Shown: positions 12,901 through 27,900 of the stretch, piece after piece
How the letters are laid out: every line of letters begins with the position of its first letter
How positions within the stretch are numbered: the first letter of the stretch is position 1
Assembly: GCA_021234155.1 (NCBI GenBank)
Contig: JAJEKV010000002.1
Location: 18,006,876 to 18,070,875 of the forward strand
Direction: 5' to 3'
DNA from: Isoetes taiwanensis
Taxonomy: Eukaryota > Streptophyta > Lycopodiopsida > Isoetales > Isoetaceae
Length of the DNA stretch: 64,000 bases
Program-made: the position numbers and the translations under genes
The notes under the pieces: model-generated
Told to the model about the DNA's origin: nothing
Databases searched by the model: none
The model's input: the letters and a program-made list of their open reading frames with translations, nothing else

Positions 12901-15900
12901 TGTGGCGCTCTTTACCTCCTGGGTTGTGATTCGAATACTGTTAGGGATGCCTTGTGTGCCTCTGAGAGCCGTTGTCGAGGGATGCCTTCTCTCGTTCTGA
13001 AGAGGATGAGGGGGGTTGCCTTTGTAGGATGATGTTGTTAGTGAGCATCCAACACCTTAGGAAAAGCTAGATCATACACAGAAGGTATACCAAGAAGTTC
13101 AGGAAGTATGCAATGAGAGATGTCATTGTTATAAGGAGAAAACCATTAATTCCTTGCTCTTGACTAAGGTAATTTGCATATCATTGTTCTTACAGATGCT
13201 AGGCAGTTGCACTAGCACCTTATCGTCTTGAAGTGCTTGAAAAATAGGCGTACCACATTCACATGTGTCAGTTTCTTAGGAAGTTTTTGAATCCCACGTA
13301 GATAATGTTTCTCTATGGGCGAATAAAAATAAATAAATTCAAATAATTCTAGTTGTTCAAGTTCTGTTATCCAAAGAAAATAAGAATATTTGGGATGTTA
13401 GTTGTCGAATTTTGGGTATATGAACCCCCCCCCCTCTCCCCCAAATTAATTCTAGTCATTCAAGGTCTTGTTATTGAAACAAATAAGAATATTTGGGATG
13501 CTAATTGTCCAATTTTGGGTATATGAGCCCCCAAAAAAAAAAAAAAAAAAAAAAAGAAAAAGGAGATCTTATTGATAAAAAGAAATTACATGTGTAGATG
13601 GTAGATGGGCGATTGAAAACTCAGTGGAGAAAATGACTACTAGAATAGGGACATCCACTACCTTGCACCAAATGGGGATCATCCATAAATATGAATGTGA
13701 AGAAGTGCTCCCACATATCACTCACTATATGCTTTGACAATGTGTTGCTTAGCTACTTTGAGTAGCTTAATAAGGAGAAAAAGAGAAAAACAATTTTGAT
13801 ATCATGCCACTTGGCAACATTCCATTGGAGATATAACCCACACACCACACCACCATTGTTTTTTTATGGACTTCTAATGTCGAATTGGCTTATAAGTTAG
13901 AACTTTAAATTTTTCATTTATGCTTGCAAAGGTTTATTATAGAATGTCATTTCTCCTTATGTGATTGTTGGGGTCATACCTCCAGGAGGTTATGGATGCA
14001 CAGACTCGTTTGTGTCCTACGGGCGGTATTGAACTGTCCTATGCAATTGTACAGTGTGCCAGCATGCTTATTACTGCTAAGGTTTTTCCCTCGAAAACCC
14101 TTCGGGGCGGGGGTTTTTTAATCCTGTCAGTAATACGCTTGCTGCTCTCTTTTTGTTTGGGTCCCATAGGCCAATTGGTCTCCGTGGACGCTAAAAAACT
14201 TATTCTATTCTATTCTATTCTATTCTATTCTATTCTTCTTAGTTGTTGGCCACTTTTAGACCTTCCACGAGCTACTAGTTTTTCCTTAGTAGTTATCCTT
14301 CTATATGGACCAGATTTGATTGATTTGGAATGAATATAACTTTATCTTTTGTAAACCCATGCCTTTAGAGATATAATTGAGTTGATATGATTTTCAAGTA
14401 ATTGTTGATTGAATAAATTCACGACCGACAGACGGACGGCCGGGAATTTTTACGTCCACAAAGACCACTAAGGGATATGGCATGATACAGTGAACAAAGT
14501 CATTAAGTCCAAACCAAACAAGAGAACTAGACCCCATCATAGAACAACAAATAACAAACATGGAATGAAAACCCAAACAACTGAAGGGGGGCACGAAGGC
14601 CTTAGAGTTGAAGAAGAACATCTAGATTACATAGATACAGCCAATATAGGGGTTAGAATGCCAGTGATCTAGATTACTTTTTGCATCTCCTCTGTAAATA
14701 ACCCATTTCTTTTGTAGGTACACTTGACTCACCTTGTGCAACTCTTCTCTATGCTTACATAGCTGAAGAGGGGGATAGGTCTTTTTGCACTCAGAAAGTA
14801 GCCCCCTAGAAGTGATTACCATGCTGAAGGACATGGAGCTGGGTAAGAGCATCTTGAAACTTAACTAGGAGGTAGCACAAACAATCAACCATTAGCTCCC
14901 GCAAGTCTTATAATGGAAACCCCATCAACCCTCACATGTATATCGCTAAAAAAATGTGGAGATGCATTCACATGTGAATGGCTATCTGCCTCTGTTTCTA
15001 CCACCCCTACTATCCTCAATTTAGGCTTCTGCCATCATGTATTGAGGAACCCTGGTCCTATGAGGGGTTTGGAGATGTTTGTAGCCTCACCTCAAGAGAA
15101 TGCATGTCTTGCAATCGTGCATCTATCTCTTCCGACTCGTCAACGTTTTTCAAGAATGTCTTATCACCAAAGTTCATAACAAAATCAATAATCCATTGTA
15201 AAAATTGCGCTCCTACAAGATGAATAGAGTTATGAAGATATCAGTCATGCATTCCTCATAATGAATATTTAGATGTGTTGAAGATTCACAAGGGATCTTG
15301 TTGGGTCTCTCTCCTGCTTGACATGTGTGGTCTAATATGCTCTTGCAACTCCTATTGGGAATGAAGTTGTGTTGGAGACTCTGGTAGAAGCTACTCTGGT
15401 AAGAACTCCTCCCTTGAGGCAAGGAATGTTACGTTGGAGCTGGAGAGTGCTCTGCGAAGGTCTCATAGGAATCTTCTAAAGGCATTCAATCATCAACAAT
15501 CACGATGAAGCTCCTCTACGAACCAAAGATAAAAGGTAGTATAGTTGTGAAAGATTAATAAATCTTATAGTGTTATCACTATTATGCTTGTTAGGCTCAA
15601 TATACTTTGATTAATTCTTGTATATGTTGCTACAACTTTCTTTTTTGTTCATCAAAATAGAATTTGAATTATTGTAAAGATCAATGCATGTGGTTCACAT
15701 AATTATGCCTGTTCATCTTCATATACAATCATATGACACTTGATTGTCTACATAGAATCAGTGTAGAATAATTTAATACTATTTTAAGAGATGGATAAAG
15801 GTAAACTTGTCGACTATCAAGCTCATCTAAGGATGACATCTAGGAGTATAGATTGGGTAGGCATTCAAAAATCTCTATGGAGGAGGGAGCGAGGGATACA

Positions 15901-18900
15901 AGGGATGCAAATTAAGAGCTAGAAAAAATCTCAAATTTTGCAAAACCATATCTTCGACGCTTGAGACAGATAAGCTACACTTTACTTTGGGCAATTATCA
16001 AACCAAATGAGTTAGATTAGATCATTGATAGCAGAATATGATTCAACCATTGTATGAAGTCTTTAGGCATTGGTTGCACAAGCAACATATATTGTAGAAG
16101 TTCTTCAATGGGATGCACAACTACACGATTATATTTATTACTATCGAAGATTTTCTCACCAAAGCCCATTGGATTTTTGTTAGGGAGAGAGTTAGTCTTT
16201 ATAGCTCGTGGCATATTTTGGTATATCTAAAGATCTAAGCATAGCTTCTGGTTCTTTTTTCCAGTGGTGACAAAAACGTTTTGTTTTTTATGTAATTTTA
16301 ATAATACCAAAAGCACTATTCCGACATGTGCTTTAAATGTTAGGAATGTTTATTCCCTTGAAGACTATGTGCCTGTTGCCAGTTACAGGTTATTGAAGAT
16401 GAAAGCCATACTCTTCTGAGTTGCCCTGCTTTTGAGATAGTCCGGAATCATTTTTTGACATTAGCATTCCATTCCACGCTTCCACAACTTCTCAGAGCAC
16501 CATCTGTGCATGACTTGGCATTATACATACTTGAGGTTCTAGATAAACGTCAGCAATTACTGAGCCCTCAGTAGTCATTATCTCCGCTTGTCTAGTATCA
16601 TCATTACTGCAAAGGTTTTTCCCTTGAAAACCTTTCGAGGCAGGGGTTTTTTAATCCTAGTAGTAATGATTGTACTAGCCCATTGTATGGGTCCCATGAC
16701 CTATTGGTCTCCATGGACGTTAAAAAAACTATTCTATTCTATTCTATTCTATTCCTTGATCACAATTGGTGTAACAGATTTTGAGGTAGTTATAATTCCA
16801 CAAATAGTAATCTTCCTCTGAAGAGGAAGGATTACTATTTATGACATGGATTAATCCCTTGGGTATGCGAGAATTGTTAGATGATTGTACCAGATAGCAG
16901 AACTTATTGGATAGATGGAATTTGGATCAGATTTTGCTATCATTATTTAATTCTGGAACGAACAAGTCTATGGTGATCATTTCAATTGCAATTTTGACAA
17001 ATTAAAATTGCAATTTTCCGTTCATATCAATTTGAGATGACAAGTTCTCTTGAAAGCATTAATCCTGCTAAACGAAGAATTCACTTGTTGGAGCTAGAAG
17101 CTAGGAGAAAAAAATAACCCAGATAGATGATCCGAAAAATGGAAAAGGAGAACATTGCACCTTTAATATAGAAGAAAAAAGGACGTTCTTTAAGTCAAAG
17201 AAGAGAAGAGGAACTTTAAAAATAGTTAGAAGATTCTTTTTTTTTTTCACATTGTAAGGAATTGTGCTGCTGATGATGATTAAAATGAAGAGTAGCACAT
17301 AATTTTATAAAAAAAGGATCAAGAGCTTGCCACATGTCACTATAGCAGCTCCCAAGAAATTCCATGTGATGAAAGATATGATTTCTAATGCGATTGAAAC
17401 TATGCAGGCACAAAAATTTCAAAAAAGAAGTACTAATGTACTCCAAGAAAAAGACCACACTCCAAATGGCAGTTTCAATAGTTAAAGGGACTAATCAAAG
17501 CGCAGTTTCAAGAAGGCTTCTTTCCATTCCTAACAAAATTGTAGCCATAGCATTTAGAAGATGATTATGTGCAGAGTTTGATGCTGATCCATGATCAATG
17601 CATGCAAGAAAGAAGAGAATTAATGCACTTTTCCTTGAAAAGATAAATGTTGTTAGAAGGCTTTGGGATGAGAATAAAGTTTCCCCTTATAAAAGACATG
17701 TTAGAAAGCTTTATTAATTTATTTATTTAGTTTCTCCATTTCTTATATGGTTATTAAAGCCAAGCTATATTAGGAAGCTTCAAGAAGAAGAGTATTGTTG
17801 CCAATACCATCTGTATCTTGAGTTTGCCATGCAAGCATAAATAACATGAGGAGTAGGCCACATCGTCTAGGTCTAAATCTTGAGTTTGCCATGCAAGCAT
17901 AAATAACATGAGGAGTAGGCCACATCGTCTAGGTCTAACGTATTTTGCTAAAGAACACAACACACTATCGAATCAACTAGTGATTATTAGAGACAATTGT
18001 GTGTGCAAAGGATGAGAATAATGAATGGCACAAGCATGTATGTCTAATGCAGGTGTGTACTAAGTGTGGTTGGAAGAGGTCAGTGTGGTTCCCTTGTAAT
18101 TTATAGATTTGATTGCCTTAAATTTCACAAATTTGACTGCTTTTGACTGCTTTAATGCAGGCTGGCCACATGTCTTAGAGAGAGAGGAAAGTGTTTGAAC
18201 CGATAAATCTAAATTACCTTCTGCTGAATTTAAAATTTGTGAATGGAGGCAGTAAGTTAAAATTGATTCCATTGTTGTAGAAAAAGTCCAGAACAAGAAA
18301 ACTAGGGCTGGCAAAAAACCTTTAAAGGTTATAAGATTGCTACACAAATCAAGTTCTCCTTTTGAATTCCATCTGCACGCAACTAAATCTTTGAAGAGCT
18401 TTGTTCCACATAATTACAATGTTTATTGATATGCCAAACAATTCAAGAAATCTTTGGCAACACTTTATGTACTATTGTCATCTCTGTGATAGATTGTGTA
18501 GAGAACTATGGATTCGAAACCCAACAAGAGGCTCAATACTGTCATTGGCATACTGACCCGGTCTTCATTCTTGTGCACATCACTTATTGGAGAATGAAAA
18601 AAAATAGGGGAAGAAGAAAGACAAAAGAAGGAAAAAGATAAAATAAAAAATGGAATACTAATCACATCCTTTAATTCAACAAGATGACTAAGATTAGTTT
18701 TCAGACCTGAAGTTGTTAGATCCTTTTTCTGATCTCATTTTCAAGGTATTCTTCCTCATGGCACTTGCTTCTATATTTGGAGACTTGAAATGTTTCTCTA
18801 AAAGTAGTATGTCTCCAATGTCAGTGTATGCTCAAATTCCTCATCAAACTAGCATCTCAAGATACAATTCAACAATTGAGGTCTTCAAATCCTCAACTTC

Positions 18901-21900
18901 CTTCTTGCTCTCTTCAAGCCCTACATTGAACTTCTCATTTGTCTAAGCCTTGCAGCTAAGCTAACCACAATTGCATGCAGCTCTTCTGCCATAGTTGCCC
19001 TCTCAATCTGAAGCTTACTTATAGATTCTTCATTAATTCAACATTTTCTTTTTTAGATAGACAGATCTAGCTTACAACTAGGGGAGGGGCGTTGATAAGC
19101 CGCACGTTCCATCGTTGACATAATCAAAATTCGGCAAAATTTTTTGATAAAAATGTTTATGATGGCATCTCTCAAGCTTTAAGTCAATATTTCAAGCATC
19201 AGAAAGTGTTAACTCAGTCTACAATATTTTCTTTCAAGAATAGTGCATCGATAATGGTGTAGCCCTGCTCCGTTGATGGAGCAGATATATAAATGGAATA
19301 TCTAGCATTATGCCGATTGGTCTCCGTGGACGATAAAAATACCTTCCTTCCTTCCTTCCTTCCTTCACATGCAAGCATCGAGCATACAAAGATTAGGGCT
19401 TCTTACCGGGGGTCGTTTCATAAGGCAGACAGGTATGCCAAAGTTTAGGGTTTGCTGGCCGCTTGGTGTTTTGCAGATGTCCCTCACTCCTGAGTTAGGA
19501 CAAGGAATCCAAGCAGTTCTGGCTGAGTTATTTCGTGTCCTGCATCGCCCATTACTGCAATGATCAGAGACAGCCCATTTCGGCATCGAACAAGGTATTT
19601 TAGGGTTTCTTTAGAAGCCACTGCGTCCTTTTTGAGAAGAAGCCACTCCATCCTGAGCTTGTTGGAGAATATGGATTCAGAAACATCTGTTATGGAGAGA
19701 GTTTAGGGGATCCGTGATGCTGCTAGAATGCTTCTTACGTTCGGATTTAGATAAAAAGAACCTGAGGCGAATGTTTTTAGGCATTCAACAATTTCTTAAC
19801 GTGTTTCAGTAAAATTTATTCTGATTCCACAAAACGGAGTAAGTAGTTGTCATTGTCATTGCTTCTTGGGAAAAAAAAATTCATTACTTCTTATTAGGAA
19901 TCTGACATTTGCATGTAGCTCTATATTCTCCTGACAGGACCCACTTTTGTGAAGAACGAATAGATAAAATTTATGGAAGAGGCCTTGCAAAATCTTCCGG
20001 TGGCATCTCTACAAATCTTCCAGAGTCTCACCTATTCCAAACCTCATCGTCACACTCTCCTTTATTTCAGAAGACCTGGAACTCATATGTGGCAGAAGCA
20101 CAAAACTTCCTGCATATCCTTTGATGTTCTTCCTAGTGTTCCCGTCAGACTCTAAAAGATTTATGTAGACATCAAACGCCACAGATTTGTCCATGGGCAA
20201 TTCAATATCCTGGATAAGCAGAGTTGTATCTTAATTTGTTAGGTATGTGGCATTTACAGATGTAAGCAAGGTGATTCTGCCATGTCAATCTTCAATTCCA
20301 TACTTGCTAGTGGCAGGACGGTTTTACTCTAGGTGTTTCATGCAAGTCTTGAAGAAGCAAATGTAAACTCTAGACCTTCAGAACCTTTAACTGCTTCAAC
20401 ACGAACAACAGTGGGAGCCGTGCCAATACTAACGGCTATACCAACTGTAGAAGCTACACCAACCGTGGGAGCAACACCTTCTGCAGCATAACCAGTACCA
20501 AATGCACCTCCATATAATCCTAGAACATTGATGCAGCTCTTGGCAATATAGTTCATAGAGCACAGGAACTCCTTACTGGCCAAATTACAAGAACACTTGG
20601 TGTATGTTCATCTTTCAAGTATTCAATTTCATATATGTGGGACAAACTCCTGTAAGTAAGAAGGATGTTTTTATTTGCTGCTTGCAGATTTAGTATATAC
20701 TAACATTAACTAACAATTTACAGGCTGATTCAATAGTTAATCCAGGACTTGCAGTTTTTATTAATCCAAATAAGTCAAATCCCGTCATGGTGCATGTTGT
20801 TACATGATTGTTATGTCATGGTGTCAGGCTGATCTCTCCAATTACGGTTATGAATTGTTGTTAAATCCCGCAGGAGGAGACCTTAATATTCTTAATCTTG
20901 GCGCATATGAAGCCATTTAGAAACTAGGAGATTGCATACACATTGCTTGTATATCTCAGATGCTCTGCACTTTTCTCATATGCTCAGGTAGAGGCGCATT
21001 TTGTTTTCCCATACACAACTGTTGTGGTCATGCTTGCTACTACAAGCCATTGTTTTCCAACTTTGTTTTCCAACTCGGTGGATAGTAGAAGTGAAACATT
21101 GTTCACGTTCATTCTATGCCACTTTAACATTGTTTTCCAACTCGGTGGATAATAGAAGTGGAACATTGTTCACGTTAATTCAATGCCACTTAAGGGGACA
21201 TTCAAAGGCAAAACTTTTTAATTAGGATATGTATTGGGTTTAAATCCCCTAAAATGTGTTACTGAGATTGCCTCAAAGACACATATAGCTCAACGTTAAA
21301 TTGTATATGCACATTTCTTGCTACCCTTATATTTAGATAATTCCACCCTGATTCGGCATATCAATTCCCCAAGGTCTTTAAGGTTGTTAGGGCCCGAAGG
21401 GCCCAAATTTTTTTTTAATATAACAACCAACACACAATTACTATTAGCATTGATTAACGTAAACCATTGCATTCAACACATTTAAATTAAATCCCCCCTA
21501 AAACCCCCTTTGGTTTGGGTGCCTTCACACGGGGGGTTACGTAGGGCAGCGAGAGCCCCAAAAAACTAATAATACATGTACAAAATTAACACCATTAAGT
21601 ATATTCCCTCAAATCTTATAGTATTTTGCAAACCTTGATATACAGCATACAAAAAACTTGTACAGGCATACCCCACAAACGAGGATCGTTATGTACGGTC
21701 CAGATCAAGGAATAAAGGGCAAATATGCCCATCTGATAGCTCTCAGTGCCCGGAATAACCCCCCGTGTGAATATGCACCCAAACCAAAGGGGGTTTTAGG
21801 GGGGATTTAATTTAAATGTGTTGAATGCAATGGTTTACGTTAATTAATGCTAATAGTAATTGTGTGTTGGTTGTTATATTAATTGTGTGTTGTGTGTTGG

Positions 21901-24900
21901 TTGTTAGGGGGTTTTAGGGGGGCACCTCGTGTGAATATGTCCTCGTAGCAGTATCAGTTTGAGGCATTGCCAATTTCTTGGTAGTAAAAGACTTCAAAAT
22001 AGGGGATCAAAAAGAGGAAGAAGAAATGGGCGTAAGGCAAATGATGCAAATGATTTTCCCCACAATAAGTTTTGATTGCTCATAATATATGTGCTTTAGG
22101 TGCTTGATGCTTTCATGCAAAGTGGGGTACAATTATCATATTTACACTCCTTTGCATGTAATTATGAATCAAACATTTTTGGCATTTTTTATAGTAAAAA
22201 ATTTTTAGATCCGCCAAAACAATCATTCTGCCCTAATCCTTTTTAATAAACTCGCCACTTTAAACATTTATCTGGGGATTGAATTTTAGAAGAAGCTTTA
22301 ATGCAAGGCCTTTTGCAAGCTCAAAATAGGTTGATTATTTTGCAGATTGTTAAGGGTCTTCTTCTAGTTTGATTCCAGACCCAGGCTACATGGATATGCT
22401 CTGGGCTCTTGGAAGAAACCAACTTGAATAGTAAACAGGTCGGATTTGTTGTAGATATTCTAGTAAACGAACTGATGGATGTTGGATTTTCCAATCTACT
22501 GATCTATAGCCATGGAGCTGTTATAGCCATCGTCCCTAAGGTTGTATCATGGATCGTATTTGGTTTCATACTTTAGCTCCATCGACAAAAGACAAGATAC
22601 ATCGAGGCACATGCATCATGCTTCAAAAAATCCAGGGAAGTACAAGATAGAAGAACTGGGATGATAAGGCAGCATATCACAAAATCAAGCTCCCCATCAC
22701 TCAGGAAGGTTAAAGAAACTAGTAAGATAGAAAGAAGAAAATATAGCTCAAGAAAGCGCCGATGAGGAAGACGACTATCTCTTTTGCCTCAAGTCATATG
22801 ATATCTAATGCACAATGAGACAGTGCCAACCAACACTATTATTATTATTATTTTTTTAAGCATATCAAATGGTTTTTAGCATCTCTCATATTTTGAGAGC
22901 AGAGGATGCACAAATAAATAATTGCTCCCTCATCCTGTTGAAGAAAGCTCGTCATAGCTGTAAAAATTCACCTATGCCCACTCTAATGCATGTTCTTAAG
23001 GCCAGGTCTAGACCCCTTAGTGCTTAAAATGTTGTATATCAGCTTTTTGCAGTTGAGATCAACTTGTAGATCTTGTTTTTAGATTTTGTAATCTGATTTT
23101 GCGTGTTAGTAGTACAAACCTGATTTTGGTAAATTTGATCCACAAAGATCGTAGATATGACATGTTGGCAATATGTTATAAGGAACATATGTGACTTTGA
23201 TAAAGTTGATCAAGAAGAATGTAGATATGACACTTTGGTAATATGTAGTGCCTTGGCACCTTATTTACATTGCATATAGCAATATATTGTATAGACCATT
23301 GGGTTTCTTTGAACAATATTCAATCAAGGTACATAGATCGATAGATTATTTTGCGTATAGTAATATAATGTATACCATTGGGTCCCTTTGGGCAATATTC
23401 AATAAAGGTAGATAGATAGATAGTTTATTTTACATCATACCACAAGGCAGCATCCCATAAGGGTATACGTTGGTCCCCTAAATGTCTTAATAGAGACTTT
23501 GAACACAAGATTTTCTAATTGCTTCCCCAAAGGACTCACTGGCAAACCACATGGAGGGGTGTGTTGTACAAACCATATAGATGTATTAAAAGAAATTTTT
23601 TAATGGTCTATGCATACATATACTTACTAAAAAGATAAATAAATGTTATAGTGGTTACATATGACATACACTAAGAAGTGTCTGTATAGTAGCTAAAGAC
23701 TTTACTTTATATAGATTACTACTATATTGTTCATTGTCTCAAATACTTGCGATTTAAGTATTCAAGAGTCCAAGATCACTATAATGAGATTGTTCATGCA
23801 TACCCCACTTAAACCAAAAGCTACTTATAGTTTTAGTTTTTATACAAATTATTAATTTTTTTTTGGAAGGACAAAAAGAAAGTTTATTAATCAAAAGTAA
23901 ATGGGTAGACTACTTTATGTAGTATATATGTAGACACAATTGGTAGAACATATGATAATGGGTCTTTCGTTATAAGCAGTAGAAAGATCTTGCCTAACCC
24001 TAGGAATGCAGATGCCATATCTAGCATTTCGGCATATTCAATTCCAAAATACATATAGGCGTATTCAATTCATTTTCTTAACTAATCTTATTTGTTATTA
24101 GGTTTTAGGAACTTACAGATTTATAATTGTCGGTGAAGTTTGGTTATAATCACATGTCAATTTATCCCATTGATATCTAGCTGGCATGCATGGATCTCCC
24201 ACCCAATTTGTAATGTTAAAATGAGATGATAGATCATCTAAAGCCGTTGCTGTGCATGCCACAATCAATATTAGTATCTGTTAATGAAGAGGGGTCATAG
24301 AGGGGCATATCAAAATAATGTTAGAATGTTGGCTTCGGTGCATTGCACATTACATTTTAGGACAAATTGTATAACTTGCACAATTGTTCATCAAAATCTA
24401 TGTCATTCAATTTTATGTGATGCATACTACAAACAAATTGATGGATTCACCTCCCCCCACCTCCAATTTAATTTTTCTGCCATATATATGAGTAGAGCGA
24501 GCCAACAAGCTTGCTTTTATTCCAAGTTAAATATCATGAAGGTCCCCATTACTAGACCGATGCTGGCCACAAAGGTGTGATCTTGGTTGTGGCGGTCATT
24601 AGACCATGCCTCGAAGGCCTCGTGGAGTTATTTGAAGGGCTTGACCACGTAATGGATATGATGCATACATTATGAAGAGGGTCTCCAATAGTTAGGCATA
24701 CGAGGCGTGCAATTTAATATTTGTGGCTATATGTTGGATTTACTTAAGGGCCTATGCCGCTCAATGGGCACGTCTTCTGGAGGAGGAGGAGGATATGTAA
24801 GGGTGCTTTGCCCATAGTTTGGGGTTGTGAAGTAAATTATAATTTGAACATTTAGTCCATGGTAGGCAGACAAAATCTAGGAACCACAACAATCAACATC

Positions 24901-27900
24901 TCATCCATTCAATAATGGACACATGACAACGTTTACATATTAAATACTCGCCTCATTATAAGGGATAACATAAGAACCTCATGTACGAGGTTTGGTAGTT
25001 TGTATGTGTTATATTAGGGATTCATGGCATGAAGTATTTTAATGTTAGAATTATGCTGACACATATGATGACGTCACACTGTTGAGTCACTTGTTACTAA
25101 CATGACACTCTATATATCAGCCATAGTCACGCCTTATTAGTTAGTTCACTCATAGCATTGGTCAGCTTGCGCTTCTCTCTTGCATCTTTCTTCACATTCC
25201 TCATCAGGTCATCGAATTCTATCATGGTACCAGAGCCTAAGTGAAGGAAGGGAGAGAGTGCAAGATCGATCTGGTTTTAATCAGCAAAATTTTGCAAGAA
25301 AATTTGCTTTAGAAGCCAAGCTTTCAAGGGTTGAATCAGATTGGCAAGATAGCATCCTGGATCAGAGGAATTTGGGCTGATTTTTTGGCAAGGTCACTTG
25401 CAAGATCAACTGGCTGAAAGGTTATTTTGCCTTGGGTTTGTGAAAACTGGCTCAAGATTGATTGATGTCTAGTTCTTAAGGTAGATTTAGATAAATATTA
25501 CTGGGATTTATAAAATTTAGTGATTCATCTGGCTAGATCAGTTTCTTCTTGGCACATCTTGGTAAATCTGTGCCGATTTGGGTGCTTGCCGAAGGCCTGG
25601 AAGTCTAGTTGGAGTTTGCTTGAGTTGGATCGGATATCTGGACGGCTCTGTGGTGATTTGGTGAGGATTTAGAGTAGGTATTGGATTGCTCCAACTGGAG
25701 ATAAAGTGCCGGATTAGGCTTAAAGTGCCGGATTAGGATCCTGTATGGTAAAGGATGTCGACACTTGGTCGATTTTTTTTTTTTTGGGTGCAACAAAAAG
25801 AAAGTGGAATTCGTTACCCTAAAAGGCAGAGAAATTGGGAACCCTAAAAGACAAGGGAATGTGCAACGAAATTGGGGCTTGGATCTGGATTTATGAAAAG
25901 CTTTCTTGCTATATGAGCTCTAATTCTGGTATGAGTTTCTTATTCGGTGGTGTTTGAAGAATTCTAGAGTGGATTATCATTCAGGAGGGGTTGTTTAGAG
26001 GTTATGGCTTTTCTATACTCATGGGAAATTCTTACACATGATCTTCTCAATGGTGATAATTACTACTCTTGGTTTGATAATTTCGAGATTCATATTGATC
26101 TCAATCGTCTATCTGAAGTTTTGAAACTTGCTTGGAATCCTGTTACTCCAGAAGACAAGGAGAAAGATTTAACAACTCTTCTTAAGGCTACAGTTTCTGA
26201 TTTCAAGAGAGATATCAGAACTGTTAAGACATTTCAGCATGTTTTGGAGTTTGTACAACAAAATTCTGTCCAAAAAGGAGCTAGGCAGCAGGTTAATATT
26301 CAAAAGCAAATGCATAGTCGCAAACTTCAGGACTGTGCAAGCATGAGAGAGTATCTTGGTCAGCTTAAGACTCTAAGGGACAAGTACCTTGGTGCTGGTG
26401 GACATATAGATGATGCTACTCTTATTATCCATGCTCTTAATGGTTCGTCCGAAGAACATAGATACATTATTAATTACTATGAGCTGAAGAAATGTATAAA
26501 GCTTACTTCTAATCAAATGCAGCAACAACTTATGGACGCAGAAACCAGGTACAAAATGGAAGATCATGTGGACGCAGTAAACTATTCTAAGGTACTGAAT
26601 TGTAGTCAAAAGGATGCTGTACAATGTCCAGAGACAAGTTCTCAAGACAACGCTAAAAGTTTGAAACTCCAAACAATGTTAAAGCAATGAGATTCAACAC
26701 TTACAGTAGCTAATCATCGTATTGATTTTTTGTTACAAGTTAATCAAGGTACAGAACAGTCTTTAGAAAAAGTTATGAAGCAGTTGCAGCATTCTCTAGA
26801 TACATCTATAGTGCTAGAAAAAGACTTAAAGGTAGCAAATGCAAAGCTAGAACTTAGTGAAAGATATCAGAGTTTTGTTCTTTATTGGAAAAGGAGAGAC
26901 TCATTTTTGAGGATACAGTTGCAATTATGGCAGCCATGAGAGATGGCATGGATACAGCTGATGTACCTGTAGGGTATACACAAGCAAAGAATGATAACGT
27001 GCTTGCAAGCGATAGATCTGAGTTAAAGCAAGAGAAGTTGCTAGCAACTATGCAAACAAAGAGAAAAATGTCAAAGACAATTTGCAAAAACAGTTTCTGA
27101 TTTTGTTGATCTTCCTTGGATGGATATTCTGAACAGACTGCTATTTCTACTCCAATTATCAAGAAGTCTGAAAATCATATATTTCTTCACATTGATGCAT
27201 CTGAAGATCAAAACATAGATACTAATCATGCTTTGGATGATACATATAATCTACCAACAGAGCATGTTTTTGAGTCACAGTTTTGTAGACCAGAGTTTTG
27301 GAGCATAGATTTGGAATTACAGGAGTTGCTTGGAATCGCTAAGACTTATGATTCCCAATATAAATTTTCTACAGTACACAAGTCTAATTTCTGTGTATTA
27401 TGGGAGATAACTCTGCAGGCACATTTTGGTAATGATGTGAATGTGTGTTTGCACAAGAAGAGGGAGTGGTATAGAGGCAGAAAGACATGGTTCAAGGCTC
27501 AAGATTTTTGGCAGCCATGCTTTATATTCTGCTTAAGTTTTGCTTCATATGCTGAAAGGCAGTGTGACTCAAGTGTTTTTGCAAGCATGGCTTATGTTAT
27601 GGCTAAGTTTACTGTATATGCTCCAGTCTTTTAGAAATCTTCATTTTCAGCAGTGCTCGTCATCAGGAGAGGTGTTAGAATTATGCTGACATGTATGATG
27701 ACGTCACACTGCTGGTCCCTTGTTGCTGACATGGCACAAAGGGTGGAAGTTGTAAGGACCTTTAAGTATCGGGGAATCGATTTCTCTGCTAACATACTAT
27801 GGGATGACTGTGTAGAAAGAAGGGTCAGCGCGGGATGGAAAGCCCTGTATGCAATGCAGAATAGCTATTACAGAATAGATCTCTGCGATTGGGCACGCAA

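Noticed and set aside
20338-20583. 81-codon minus-strand frame upstream of the PPO fragment
   Set aside because: The Val/Thr/Gly-rich low-complexity sequence does not match the tyrosinase or DWL domains expected there.
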